Positions 1 through 8,636 of a stretch of DNA of 64,000 nt are shown here, piece by piece (position 1 is the first letter of the stretch; every line of letters begins with the position of its first letter). Under the pieces are notes generated by a model. The model did not search any database, was not told the origin of the DNA, and saw only the letters and a list, made by a program, of their open reading frames with translations. Source of the DNA: Bacteroidales bacterium. Its GTDB lineage: Bacteria; Bacteroidota; Bacteroidia; Bacteroidales; UBA932. Location: assembly GCA_015060385.1 (NCBI GenBank), contig SUYO01000002.1, positions 124,001 through 188,000 of the forward strand. Reading direction: 5' to 3'. Made by a program: the position numbers and the translations under genes.

Positions 1-1424
1 CTGTAGGCATCCGGAAGCTGCTGCACCTTTGCCATAAGTTCGTCGTCAAGTGGTTTGAATTCAGTAATGTCACGCATCAGGAAGCATGCATCGGCAATCT
101 CCAGAAAACTGCCTTCTGTCCTGAGGAAAGGATAGTTGATGAAAGCATGTTCAGTCGACATGTGCATGAAGATATCTTTGACATAGTGATAACCTTCAGT
201 AAATGCTGCAGCCGGAACATTCATGACTTCCACAAGGTCTGCCGGTATCAGCCGGTCCCTTTCCTGCATGTATGCGCCAAGTAGTTCTATATACTCTTCG
301 GTAGACTTGTTCTGTGCCAATGTCTTGTTGTAAGCCAATTCAGCAGGGGCGTGGATCAAGCTATAGAGCAGATTCGTGCGTATGAAGAGTGTGAAATACT
401 CCTTGACGGCTAGAGGAAGATCTGCATTCTCGGCCATTTCCATCTCCTTATCTGACTCTTCGATCATCTTGTCGACTAACTTTTTCAGGTCATAGCTTGT
501 CAATTCAGACTCCAAGGAATCACGCATCTCTGCTTCATAGACTCTTAGCTCATTTGAAAAACTATCCTCCAGATCAGCAAAAGCCTGATTCAGCGCAGCA
601 TGTGCTCCTTTGAACACTACAAAAGGTTCTGCAGGTCTTCTGTCAGCGAAGAGTGAATTCCTGCGGCTGTTCTCACGCAGGTTCACGATGCATTCTGTCG
701 TTTCTCCCGGCTCCAGAAAAACTGTCAGAAGCTTGTTGAATCCACCGGATCCTACCTTCACACAACTAGTCTGAACAACCGGAACCTCTACCTGGAAGGT
801 ACCGTCATCAGACAGATAACCATCCTTATATCCGGACTCGGAAAGCAGGTTGTAGTTCTCAAAATATATACGGTTCATCTGATCGTCAGGACGATGGCCC
901 AGGACCTTGATCTTGAGCGTTGCCTTGCCATATTCCTGCTTTATCTCGGGAAGGGGCGCATCGGCTGTGAGCTTCTCCGGCTTCGGCATACTGATCTTCG
1001 GTAATTTTCCGTCAAGACGGATTCCCCATATTCTGAAAGCTCCCTGCTCGTATCCTTCAATGAAGTCTATGGAATTCACTCCGGTCGGAATCGGAGGAAA
1101 GGTCAAGGTAAACTGCGCCTCTCCAGAATCCGGCATCCAGAATTCCTTGTCGAGTTCAATGCCATCTGCCGAGACAATCGGATATTGATTGCCGTTCTCA
1201 TCGGCAAGGAATGTAGATGACACGATCTTGATCCACCAATGCGGAGTGAATCTTGCCTCAACATGAAGGACAGTTGTAGAATCCGTCAGGTCGATTCTTG
1301 ATATTTCGACGGTTTTAGTGTTACGAACCTCATAGAGAGGAGCTTCGATCGTACCGCGATGCGGCTGCTGGCTGCATGCTACAATGCACAGTATTGTCGA
1401 CAAAACAAATAATATCTTTTTCAT
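1..1424 (-). CDS. Lipoprotein resembling the N-terminal part of TlpA-family disulfide reductases (3' end cut by window)
   Basis: This frame is open from an ATG at 1424 to the window edge, but the ORF track omits it because it has no stop inside. The translation starts MKKILFVLSTILCIVACSQQ, a signal peptide with a lipobox ending at Cys17, so the product should be an outer-membrane or periplasmic lipoprotein. A beta-rich N-terminal domain follows (with EGYEQGAFRIWGIRLDG near residue 125) and then a helical segment. This matches my memory of the N-terminal half of Bacteroidota TlpA/DUF4369-like thiol-disulfide proteins. The thioredoxin fold with its CxxC would lie beyond position 1, so the assignment is inferred. 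It follows the 516-residue gene by 19 bp and is probably in the same operon. Confidence 0.6.
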   Translation of the reverse strand, partial: MKKILFVLSTILCIVACSQQPHRGTIEAPLYEVRNTKTVEISRIDLTDSTTVLHVEARFTPHWWIKIVSSTFLADENGNQYPIVSADGIELDKEFWMPDSGEAQFTLTFPPIPTGVNSIDFIEGYEQGAFRIWGIRLDGKLPKISMPKPEKLTADAPLPEIKQEYGKATLKIKVLGHRPDDQMNRIYFENYNLLSESGYKDGYLSDDGTFQVEVPVVQTSCVKVGSGGFNKLLTVFLEPGETTECIVNLRENSRRNSLFADRRPAEPFVVFKGAHAALNQAFADLEDSFSNELRVYEAEMRDSLESELTSYDLKKLVDKMIEESDKEMEMAENADLPLAVKEYFTLFIRTNLLYSLIHAPAELAYNKTLAQNKSTEEYIELLGAYMQERDRLIPADLVEVMNVPAAAFTEGYHYVKDIFMHMSTEHAFINYPFLRTEGSFLEIADACFLMRDITEFKPLDDELMAKVQQLPDAY

Positions 1425-1443
1425 ATAGACTGATTTACATTGA

Positions 1444-2994
1444 TTATTCTACTATTCGTGCTATTATTCTTCTGGTTTTCTGCCAGACACCGTTTTTAAT
1501 TTCAAACTCCACTTTCTCGCCGCAGACGGTTCCTCTTATGATTCCCTTCCTGAATGTCCTCTTGACTGCCGGGAACTCTGCTCGGAATGTATTTGAAGTG
1601 AATCCTGCATCGCGTATGTAATCCTGATCGGTTGGAATTCCGTGCAGTCGTGTGAGTTTGCGTGAGTTGGATTTCTTTATTCTTATCTTCCAGTCGCTGC
1701 CCACAGATATAGGTACGCTGCGATCTTCCTGTATGTATAAAGTGAAGTACAGCATTGTGTTCTTCTCATTCAGTTCGACCCTGTCCAAGATAAGGAAATC
1801 GGGCATGTCGTTGGTGTCTATCTTCCGCAACATGGAAAAAGGTGCCATCACAACCGCATTCACTGTGCCTGCGACAGGATTGTGGCCAAGAGAGGCCTGA
1901 ACTCCATACCACTGGTCGTTGTTGCCGTCCGGATTGATGTCAAACTCAACGATATCAGCATCCAGCGGTTCATAGACATAGCACATCCTGAACTGGCAAT
2001 AATCAGGAGACCAGAATATGTCCTTCTCGCTGCCGGCCATTCCTACGATCTGCCGGCAGCGGTATGTCTTGCCGTCCGCCACGATCACATTGTCTGCATC
2101 GCAGTTGATCCAAAGGTCAGTACCTTGCGATAAAGTCGTGAAAATGCGAAGCTCCTTGGTTGAACGCTCTATCTTAACGATTGTTTCGCCAGTCATGTTC
2201 ACCCTTACAATAGGCTCGTTGATAGTGACGATGTCAGAGGCTGTAGAATTATATTCATTGAGCAGCTGCTTTTCCATCTGTCTTGCCGTATATCCCGGGA
2301 AAGTTGCGGCGAGGTCTCTGTATTCAGGCAGGATAGTGCAATATCTGACGTTTCCTTCCGGCAGAACCATGCTTACCTGCGGAATGTGTGAATCCCATGC
2401 AGAGCGAGCTATCCGATGAATTGTAGCGTATGGGAAATCATCATTCGGATAAAGACAAAGTCCGTGGGCATCAAGCATCGGGACCCAGTACAGCACTTCA
2501 TCAAGAGTCTGGCAAGACCATGAGAAGTCGTTATACCTGATCGAATATGGCTTGTCTTCTCCCTTGATCCACACCCTCACCATTCTGGAATCCGGCATAT
2601 AGGTATTGTCCACATCCTTCTCCTCGTTGGCGATATGGCTTTTTATACCGTTCTTCCACAGCATCTCCATCAATGGCTTATAAGGCATCAGATCGCTGCC
2701 ATCAATCTTTATGGTCAATCTTGTCGCCTTATCAGACTGTAGTTTTTTCAGCAGGCGTCCGCCATATAAGTCTTCAGAAGAAAATACCATAGGCTCGCTC
2801 TGCTTGTTCAGCATATAGACATGCTTACCAGTCGCTTCGGATATCCTCAGCGTCTGATATTTTTCAAGAATTTCGGTACTTTTTGCGGTGTAACCTAATT
2901 TGCCGTCAATGGTTTCGGCTTCCTGTGCGAATGAGTCGATGGCCGAAAGGCAGAAGATGGCAGCCAGGGCCAATAATAGATTTTGAATCTTCAT
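1444..2994 (-). CDS. Secreted protein of unknown function, paralogue of the next gene's ectodomain
   Basis: A 516-residue protein with a clear signal peptide (MKIQNLLLALAAIFCLSAIDSFAQ). I do not recognise a named domain. From about residue 35 to the end it is colinear with the periplasmic part of the 633-residue protein encoded just upstream. Long shared stretches include DSRMVRVW, VPMLDAHGLCLYP, VIVADGKTY and WYGVQAS. The shared region contains a pattern suggestive of two subdomains: one with LTIKIDG and a plug-like RVRV segment, and a C-terminal beta-rich part ending near GTVCGE. It lies 102 bp downstream of its paralogue on the same strand and upstream of a lipoprotein gene, so the three may be one operon. 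The pair probably arose by duplication, one copy losing (or gaining) the HTH-TM head. Confidence 0.75.
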   Translation of the reverse strand: MKIQNLLLALAAIFCLSAIDSFAQEAETIDGKLGYTAKSTEILEKYQTLRISEATGKHVYMLNKQSEPMVFSSEDLYGGRLLKKLQSDKATRLTIKIDGSDLMPYKPLMEMLWKNGIKSHIANEEKDVDNTYMPDSRMVRVWIKGEDKPYSIRYNDFSWSCQTLDEVLYWVPMLDAHGLCLYPNDDFPYATIHRIARSAWDSHIPQVSMVLPEGNVRYCTILPEYRDLAATFPGYTARQMEKQLLNEYNSTASDIVTINEPIVRVNMTGETIVKIERSTKELRIFTTLSQGTDLWINCDADNVIVADGKTYRCRQIVGMAGSEKDIFWSPDYCQFRMCYVYEPLDADIVEFDINPDGNNDQWYGVQASLGHNPVAGTVNAVVMAPFSMLRKIDTNDMPDFLILDRVELNEKNTMLYFTLYIQEDRSVPISVGSDWKIRIKKSNSRKLTRLHGIPTDQDYIRDAGFTSNTFRAEFPAVKRTFRKGIIRGTVCGEKVEFEIKNGVWQKTRRIIARIVE

Positions 2995-3096
2995 GATCGG
3001 ATAATTTGTTTCAGTTTTGATGAAGCAAATTTAATCCGACCTTATGCAGCAACGGATATTATTTACATTACATAAGCGTTGCATTTGCGTTGCAAC

Positions 3097-4998
3097 CTAT
3101 TCAGAAACAGTATTTACAGGTTCTCTCTTACCTTTTATGGTTACAGATTCACCACACACGGTACCTGTGACGAAATCGATTTCATCTGTTATCGCAGGGA
3201 ACTCCGCACGGAATGGTGTTGTCGTGTATCCTGCATGACGGATGAAATTCTCATCCATAGGAAGGCCATGAAGTTTCTGGACATTGTAGACACTGCCGGA
3301 CTTGGTGGTAATGGTGAGGTCACTACCAATAAAGACAGGGACATGGCGCTGTTCCATCAAAGAAAGGTCAAAATAGAGCATCGTATTATCTTTATTATAC
3401 TCTATCGCCAACAAAACCAAGCCATCGGTCTGAGAATCCGAATCCACCTTATCAAGTATGACATAGGTGTAAGGCATTTCAAGTTTCAGACACTTCTCGT
3501 ACGGATTATGTCCTGCTGATGCCTGCACACCATACCAATTATTCTTTTCGCTGTCAGGATTGATATCGAACTCCTTGACATCTGCATCCAAAGGCTCAAA
3601 AACATGGCATAATCTGAATCTACAATAGTCCGGAGACCAGAAGATATCCCTTTCACATCCGGCCATTCCTATGATTTCCTTGCATTTGTATGTCTTGCCG
3701 TCAGCCACAATCACATCTTTCGCATCATACGAAATCCACAGATCCGAACCTTGGATAAGCGATGTGAATACGCGAAGCTCCTTGCCGGAACGTTCTATCT
3801 TATCGATGGATACTGATGAAGTCGAAACTCTTACGAGCGGATTCTCTATTGTAACGACATCCGGCTCCGTCGAGTCATACTCACTCAGCAGCTGAGTTTC
3901 TATCTGACGGACGGTATAACCCGGAAATTTAGCTGACAGGTCTCTCGTTTCAGGCAGAATGGTGCAATAATACCCATCTTCCCCCTTAAGCAACATGCTG
4001 ATCTGTTTGTTGTTGGATTTCCATGCCGATTCAGCGATCTTCTGGAGTATTGAATATGGCACATCGTCGGTCATCGGATAGAGACAAAGTCCGTGGGCGT
4101 CAAGCATCGGAACCCAGGACAATACATCCTCAAGCGTCTCGCAGGTCCATGCAAAGTCATTATATCTTATATGATATGGCATATCCTCGCCCTGGACCCA
4201 CACCCTTACCATCCTTGAATCTGTATGGTAGGTGTTCTCTACATCCTTTTCCTCGTTGGTGATGTGGCTTTTGACTCTGACTTTCCAGAGGCTTTCCATC
4301 AAGGATTTGTATGGAGTTATGTCATAGCCGTCTATCTTGATGGTCAATCTGCTTGCTTTTTCCCTTCTCAACTTCTTAGGAAGCTTATCCAAGGCGACCT
4401 GTTCAGGGGCGTTGCCTTTTTTCAGGGAATATTCGACATTCAGCAGATTTTCCGACACCCTTATGAAACGATGCTCGTCAAGAACCTCGTCATTCTTTGC
4501 CGTATAACTCAGTTCTGTCTGTCTGTTGCCCCCTGGGCGTAATATCAGGAACAAGGCAGCCATCACAATACATCCCAGGATTCCCCAGATGTATGGCATC
4601 CGCTTTCTATTATGTCTGATGGTCACCTGGTCCGCTGATTCATCCTTTGGCTCGAAAAACAGACTGAACACTTCCGGATCCATCTTCTTTCTCAGCCTGT
4701 GCTTCATGCTTCGCACACTGCTGTCTTCGATGTTCAGTATCTGGGATATTGTCGTCGATGTAAAGTTCATCGACGACAATACGCATGTTATGATGATGTT
4801 TATGCTCTTGTCGAAGGAGATAGAAAGGAATAGAGCAGAATACACTTTCAGGATACTTTCCTTGATGCGGTTCTTTTCATCGTTTGAAACGGCTGTGCCC
4901 TGCATATGTATCTTCTGAACCAGAAAGTATTCCTCTGTTTCCTTGAACGCAGCATTCAGGGCAAGCAGTTCGGCTGAAAGTTTCTCTTGTGTACTCAT
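3097..4998 (-). CDS. Predicted membrane-anchored HTH protein with large ectodomain
   Basis: A 633-residue protein in three parts. Residues 1-130 form a helical cytoplasmic region containing a LuxR/sigma-4-like helix-turn-helix (FTSTTISQILNIEDSSVRSM, near residues 77-100). A single membrane span follows at about 133-152 (YIWGILGCIVMAALFLIL). The remainder would be periplasmic and is paralogous to the secreted 516-residue protein downstream. The layout recalls one-component transmembrane regulators of the ToxR/CadC kind, in which an outer domain controls a cytoplasmic DNA-binding head. No such function is shown here, and I do not recognise the ectodomain. A -7-like box (TAACTTTG on the minus strand) lies 32 bp upstream of the ATG. 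The start is the first ATG after it. Confidence 0.7.
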   Translation of the reverse strand: MSTQEKLSAELLALNAAFKETEEYFLVQKIHMQGTAVSNDEKNRIKESILKVYSALFLSISFDKSINIIITCVLSSMNFTSTTISQILNIEDSSVRSMKHRLRKKMDPEVFSLFFEPKDESADQVTIRHNRKRMPYIWGILGCIVMAALFLILRPGGNRQTELSYTAKNDEVLDEHRFIRVSENLLNVEYSLKKGNAPEQVALDKLPKKLRREKASRLTIKIDGYDITPYKSLMESLWKVRVKSHITNEEKDVENTYHTDSRMVRVWVQGEDMPYHIRYNDFAWTCETLEDVLSWVPMLDAHGLCLYPMTDDVPYSILQKIAESAWKSNNKQISMLLKGEDGYYCTILPETRDLSAKFPGYTVRQIETQLLSEYDSTEPDVVTIENPLVRVSTSSVSIDKIERSGKELRVFTSLIQGSDLWISYDAKDVIVADGKTYKCKEIIGMAGCERDIFWSPDYCRFRLCHVFEPLDADVKEFDINPDSEKNNWYGVQASAGHNPYEKCLKLEMPYTYVILDKVDSDSQTDGLVLLAIEYNKDNTMLYFDLSLMEQRHVPVFIGSDLTITTKSGSVYNVQKLHGLPMDENFIRHAGYTTTPFRAEFPAITDEIDFVTGTVCGESVTIKGKREPVNTVSE

Positions 4999-5030
4999 AA
5001 CGGATTTCCGGTAAAATCTTTACAGAAATA

Positions 5031-5038
5031 CAAAGTTA
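5031..5038 (-). promoter_or_regulatory. Bacteroidota -7 promoter box for the HTH-TM gene
   Basis: The minus strand reads TAACTTTG, matching the Bacteroidota TAnnTTTG consensus, 32 bp upstream of the ATG at 4998. No clear TTTG -33 box is seen at the usual spacing, so only the -7 element supports the call. Confidence 0.45.
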
Positions 5039-5048
5039 AGATTTTCAT

Positions 5049-5086
5049 GCAAAGAAAAGTGAGATGATGCTAAGAAATGGAAAAAT
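5049..5086 (+). repeat. 38-bp upstream repeat, copy 1 (before rhuM-like gene)
   Basis: The sequence from GCAAAGAAAAGTG to GGAAAAAT matches 8535-8572 at 36 of 38 positions. It ends about 80 bp before the preferred start of the RhuM-like gene. It overlaps the upstream ATG used in the ORF track, which argues that the first 35 residues of that ORF are not coding. The role is unknown; a shared promoter, operator or recombination site is possible. Confidence 0.8.
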
Positions 5087-5168
5087 GTTTTTTAGGATTG
5101 ATCGAAAATCGTCTTTGAGACTTGATGGTTCCTTTTTTGTTTCCGAACTTTATTTGAAAAAGAGAAGT

Positions 5169-5942
5169 ATGGGTAATGATATTTTAAAGGGTGGAGCAAC
5201 AGAACATGGTGAGATAATAGTCTATCAGCCGGATGAGGTGACGAGGCTGGAAGTGAGGGTTAGTGATGAGACTGTGTGGGTCAACAGAAATCAGATGTCT
5301 CTGCTTTTTGGAAGAGATGTCAAGACAATAGGTAAACATATCAATAATGCCCTGTGCGAGGAATTATCCGATATGGCAGTTGTCGCAAATTTTGCGACAA
5401 CTGCATCTGACGGCAAAGTATATTCCGTTGCATATTATAATCTGGATATGGTACTATCAGTCGGATATAGGGTAAAATCATCTAAAGGAATACAATTCAG
5501 ACGGTGGGCAAATTATATTTTGAAAGAATACTTGATAAAAGGATATACAATTAATCAGAGACTGAATGATTTTGAAGGCAGAATCAACACCCGTCTTTTA
5601 GAACATGAAATTCGTCTGAAAGAACATGACCAGAAAATTGACTTCTTTGTCCGGACTTCGTTGCCTCCGGTTGAAGGAGTCTTTTATGACGGTCAGATCT
5701 TCGATGCCTATGTCTTTGCAGCAGAAATCCGCACTGGTCGCCTTACCGAAACCCTGAAGCAGGATCTTGTCAGGCATAATGCCCAATATCCTCCCATAAC
5801 CCTGACAAAAGCCCCTGACATCCACGACCGTTTCCTGATCGTGGATGATGATGTCTATCATATCGGTGCCTCCCTGAAGGACCTTGGCAAGAAGCTCTTT
5901 GCCTTTTCAAGGATGTCCGTCCCGAAAGATGTCCTTATATGA
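5169..5942 (+). CDS. RhuM-family protein with PLD-like C-terminal tail
   Basis: The core from EHGEIIVYQPDEVTRLEVRV to about residue 120 (RRWANYILKEYLIKGYTIN) is the virulence RhuM family, which is often found in genomic islands and conjugative elements. The last third holds IHDRFLIVDDDVYHIGASLKDLGKK. This keeps an HxR-x4-D arrangement like half of a phospholipase D HKD motif, and I recall the same tail on ORF6N/RhuM proteins. A short coiled coil (residues about 125-150) joins the two. I chose the ATG at 5169 rather than 5064 because RhuM proteins begin just before the GEIIVYQ segment and because the upstream ORF portion covers the 38-bp repeat also found at 8535. The gene converges on the last permease gene with a 15-bp gap. 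It is probably horizontally acquired, and its biochemical role is unknown. Confidence 0.8.
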   Translation: MGNDILKGGATEHGEIIVYQPDEVTRLEVRVSDETVWVNRNQMSLLFGRDVKTIGKHINNALCEELSDMAVVANFATTASDGKVYSVAYYNLDMVLSVGYRVKSSKGIQFRRWANYILKEYLIKGYTINQRLNDFEGRINTRLLEHEIRLKEHDQKIDFFVRTSLPPVEGVFYDGQIFDAYVFAAEIRTGRLTETLKQDLVRHNAQYPPITLTKAPDIHDRFLIVDDDVYHIGASLKDLGKKLFAFSRMSVPKDVLI

Positions 5943-5957
5943 GTGCAATACAGGCAT

Positions 5958-8357
5958 CTACTCCTTCTTCAACGCCTCGGCCGGGTTGGTACGTATCAGG
6001 CGTAGTGCCTGGATGGCGATGGCAATGAGGGTCACACCAAGGACGGTCGCGAATGCACCGATGTAGATGAGAGGGGAGTTGTCGGTGCGGATGACGTATC
6101 CTTCGAGCCAGCGGCCGATGACTGTGTATGCGGCCGGGATGGCGAAATAGGCTGATATGATGATCGGTAATGTGAAGTTGAGCACCATCTTGCGAACTAT
6201 CTCTCCCTTCGAACATCCGAACACATTGCGTACTGCATTGTCTTTCTCACCTGTCTTTGCATGATAGCTGCTGAGTCCTACGATGGTCATTATGGTCATA
6301 AGTATGCAGATGACGGAGAAACCGGCCAGAAGCATCAGCATGTTCTTTTCTTCCTGAACCTGCTGTGACTGTATCTCCTGAAGCGAAATCACTCCCATCA
6401 TGTCGGTGTCATACCCTTTTGAGTAATAGAAATCCCATATCCTTTTCATTCTGTCGGCTACATTTCTGTCAACCTGGACACAGAGCTGCTCGCCGATTGA
6501 AAGTGTTGTGCTGAAGTCTTTCAGAACCCTTATTCCGGTTATTTTACCAGCTGTATCTTCAGTGACATCACCCAGTTTCATGTCTGATACAGTGCCGCAT
6601 ACAGGAAGTGCTCCTTGCCATGAAAACAAGGTGTTGTTGTAAAGAAGTTCCCCGATATTTTCATATGTGCTCTGACAGAGATAAAGGTTCTCAGTAGAGT
6701 TGGGTTCACTGAATTCCTCGAGGAATTCGACACCTAGTATGTCAAAATATGTTCTGTCTCCTGCAATTACCCTCACTTCATCCTTGACTTCCCCCGTCTT
6801 ATCGGCGATCATTGTCATTTCCGGATACACAGGCATATTGTTGAAACGTCCGACCTTCGATACATAAGACTGTGCTTCGAGTTCATCCTGATATGTGTTC
6901 ATGCCTTTATCCAGGAACTGGATGAAAACGATGTTGTCAGTCTCATAGCCCCAAGGTTGATTTATCAGATGTCTTGTCTGTCTTGTAATGCCAAAGCAGA
7001 TTGATAATGCTCCTATGCTCAGCAGACCTGCAATGCCGATAAATATCTTGCTGAATATTATCTTGTCCTTGTATCTTGCTTCTCCCTTGATGACATTGAT
7101 TGCCTGATATGATGACAATATGATGGAAGGAACAGCACCGGATAAGGCAACCATTACGAGGATCATCCCGGCAAGTATGATGTATTCACTCAGATATTTC
7201 ATCGGATGAATATCGGTTCCGAGAATCTGACCGATCGGTTCCTTAAAGGCCAGAGCGATCATGACGGCAAATGTGCATGATACCATAAGTAATGTGAATG
7301 CCTCTGCAAAACATCTTCCGATGATACCTTTCCTGTCTGTTCCTAACAGCTGTCTGGTTGCAATCTCCTTGATTCTGAATCTTGAGAACGCAATGGTAAG
7401 GACCACATAGTCAAGCATCGCCACGATAGTCAGGAATATGCACATCAGCAGATAGATGTTGAATAGTTTCTTATTCCTGATATTGTTGAAGTATGTGCCG
7501 ATTTCGTTGATTTCTCCGCTATCAAGTTCGCGAATCCTTTCAAATTGTGTCAGAAGGACTTCTTCGTTATAGTTGTATTGAGGCCCATGAATGAGCTTCA
7601 GGTATTTTCGATATTCGGTATTAAGCAGTTGTGATGTAGCCTCGATGTCAGTATCCTCTCGTGTTCTTATAAAATTCAGTTGACCGAACTGTAACATTTC
7701 TTGAAACAAGGTCTGCATCAGTTTCTGATACAGGTCGATGTTGATAATGATATCGGGTTCGTTGAATATGGTTTTGGGGAAAGGTGCGAAAACACCCGTT
7801 ACTGTCAGGTCTATATCAAGATCTGCGATATCCGGATAAAATCCCTTCAGGGCGTTTTCCTCAAACAGATTGATTACCTTGCCCAATGCGTCTCCTTCCG
7901 GGAAGAATATGTTTGCAAGTTCGTCTGATATGATTACAGAATATTCATTTTCAAGTGCTTCCTTGGGATTCCCTGCCAGAAGAGGGAATGTGAAGAATTC
8001 AAAGAAATTCGAAGAGCCTGCTATAGTGGCGACATGTACTTCCTGATCTGCGTGACGAGCGCATGTTATACCGGTATAAAGCCTTTTTGCATCACCATAT
8101 ACAGGTGCGACCGAACAAGATTCGCTGATATCAGGAATCGTGCTATATATTTCAGGTAGATTGCTGTTGGTCACGACAGAGCCTGCAGTATGACATAAAT
8201 AGATGTCATCAGTATTCTTAAGTGCCTTGTTCACGCTCATGTCATCGACGATGTAAGAACTCAGAACTACGACAAATGCCAATGCAACGCTAAGTCCCAC
8301 GACCTCGATTGCAGTGTACAATTTGTTTCTTGAAAGGAATCTTAAATAGCTTTTCAT
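5958..8357 (-). CDS. FtsX/MacB-type ABC transporter permease 8 (type A, separated copy)
   Basis: A 799-residue permease with two repeats of membrane anchor, MacB-type periplasmic domain and three-helix FtsX domain, giving about eight membrane spans (near residues 19-38, 295-315, 345-370, 388-410, 430-450, 685-705, 730-755, 765-785). The head MKSYLRFLSRNKLYTAIEVV and the tail NPAEALKKE are shared with the other type A copies. The coupling segments read RIKEIATRQLLGT and EKDNAVRNVFG; the second departs from the usual EIAIRK. Such permeases pair with a MacB/LolD-type ATPase for efflux or lipid/peptide export across the periplasm via TolC, or act in mechanotransmission. This copy is cut off from the array by two plus-strand genes. 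It has its own sigma-54-like promoter and upstream palindrome. Confidence 0.9.
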   Translation of the reverse strand: MKSYLRFLSRNKLYTAIEVVGLSVALAFVVVLSSYIVDDMSVNKALKNTDDIYLCHTAGSVVTNSNLPEIYSTIPDISESCSVAPVYGDAKRLYTGITCARHADQEVHVATIAGSSNFFEFFTFPLLAGNPKEALENEYSVIISDELANIFFPEGDALGKVINLFEENALKGFYPDIADLDIDLTVTGVFAPFPKTIFNEPDIIINIDLYQKLMQTLFQEMLQFGQLNFIRTREDTDIEATSQLLNTEYRKYLKLIHGPQYNYNEEVLLTQFERIRELDSGEINEIGTYFNNIRNKKLFNIYLLMCIFLTIVAMLDYVVLTIAFSRFRIKEIATRQLLGTDRKGIIGRCFAEAFTLLMVSCTFAVMIALAFKEPIGQILGTDIHPMKYLSEYIILAGMILVMVALSGAVPSIILSSYQAINVIKGEARYKDKIIFSKIFIGIAGLLSIGALSICFGITRQTRHLINQPWGYETDNIVFIQFLDKGMNTYQDELEAQSYVSKVGRFNNMPVYPEMTMIADKTGEVKDEVRVIAGDRTYFDILGVEFLEEFSEPNSTENLYLCQSTYENIGELLYNNTLFSWQGALPVCGTVSDMKLGDVTEDTAGKITGIRVLKDFSTTLSIGEQLCVQVDRNVADRMKRIWDFYYSKGYDTDMMGVISLQEIQSQQVQEEKNMLMLLAGFSVICILMTIMTIVGLSSYHAKTGEKDNAVRNVFGCSKGEIVRKMVLNFTLPIIISAYFAIPAAYTVIGRWLEGYVIRTDNSPLIYIGAFATVLGVTLIAIAIQALRLIRTNPAEALKKE

Positions 8358-8385
8358 CAGTTTGTTTGATTTTGTCGTTCCGGTA

Positions 8386-8401
8386 TGCTATAGCTGTGCC
8401 A
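8386..8401 (-). promoter_or_regulatory. Sigma-54-like -24/-12 promoter for permease 8
   Basis: The minus strand reads TGGCAC-AGCTA-TAGCA, against the consensus TGGCAC-N5-TTGCW. The invariant GG and GC doublets are in register. The expected start site, about 12 bp downstream, leaves a leader of roughly 20 nt before the ATG at 8357. The same architecture precedes the TolC gene at 30622. Confidence 0.65.
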
Positions 8402-8455
8402 AAGTTGCTAATATGTTGCTGTTCAATGTTTTGCTAAAATTGTGAGTTTCGGCAG

Positions 8456-8484
8456 GTGTAAAGAAACTTTACAAAAGTGTAAAG
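8456..8484. promoter_or_regulatory. Palindromic upstream activator-like site, copy 1
   Basis: GTGTAAA-gaaac-TTTACAA is followed 21 bp later by a further half site, GTGTAAAG. The site begins 55 bp from the -24 element. The copy at 30692 has the same half sites, the same 21-bp phase and the same 55-bp distance. It is probably the binding site of an NtrC-family activator, which is not encoded in this window. Confidence 0.6.
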
Positions 8485-8485
8485 G

Positions 8486-8536
8486 TAAAATTTATTTTAT
8501 CATGCTAAAATAAATTTTAGCCTCCCCTCTGGAGGC
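8486..8536. repeat. Perfect AT-rich 34-bp palindrome followed by a GC hairpin
   Basis: TAAAATTTATTTTA-tcatgc-TAAAATAAATTTTA is a perfect 14-bp inverted repeat at 8486-8519. It is followed directly by GCCTCC-cctct-GGAGGC at 8520-8536 and then the 38-bp repeat. It sits in the 279-bp divergent spacer between permease 8 and the first PBECR-like gene. It could be a terminator-like or recombination structure; no run of T follows it. Confidence 0.7.
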
Positions 8537-8572
8537 AAAGAAAAGTGCGATGATGCTAAGAAACGGAAAAAT
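8535..8572 (+). repeat. 38-bp upstream repeat, copy 2 (before PBECR-like gene 1)
   Basis: It is 36 of 38 bases identical to 5049-5086. Here it ends 64 bp before the ATG of the first PBECR-like gene. Having the same element in front of two unrelated accessory genes suggests a shared promoter or a common mode of insertion. Confidence 0.8.
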
Positions 8573-8636
8573 CTTCCTGATTTCACCACATAAATTTTTC
8601 CGTATTACCCTAACTGCTGAACTTCATTGAAAAAAC

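Noticed and set aside
5064-5168. N-terminal extension of the RhuM-like ORF
   Set aside because: The region includes the 38-bp repeat also found before a different gene, and RhuM proteins start near 5169.
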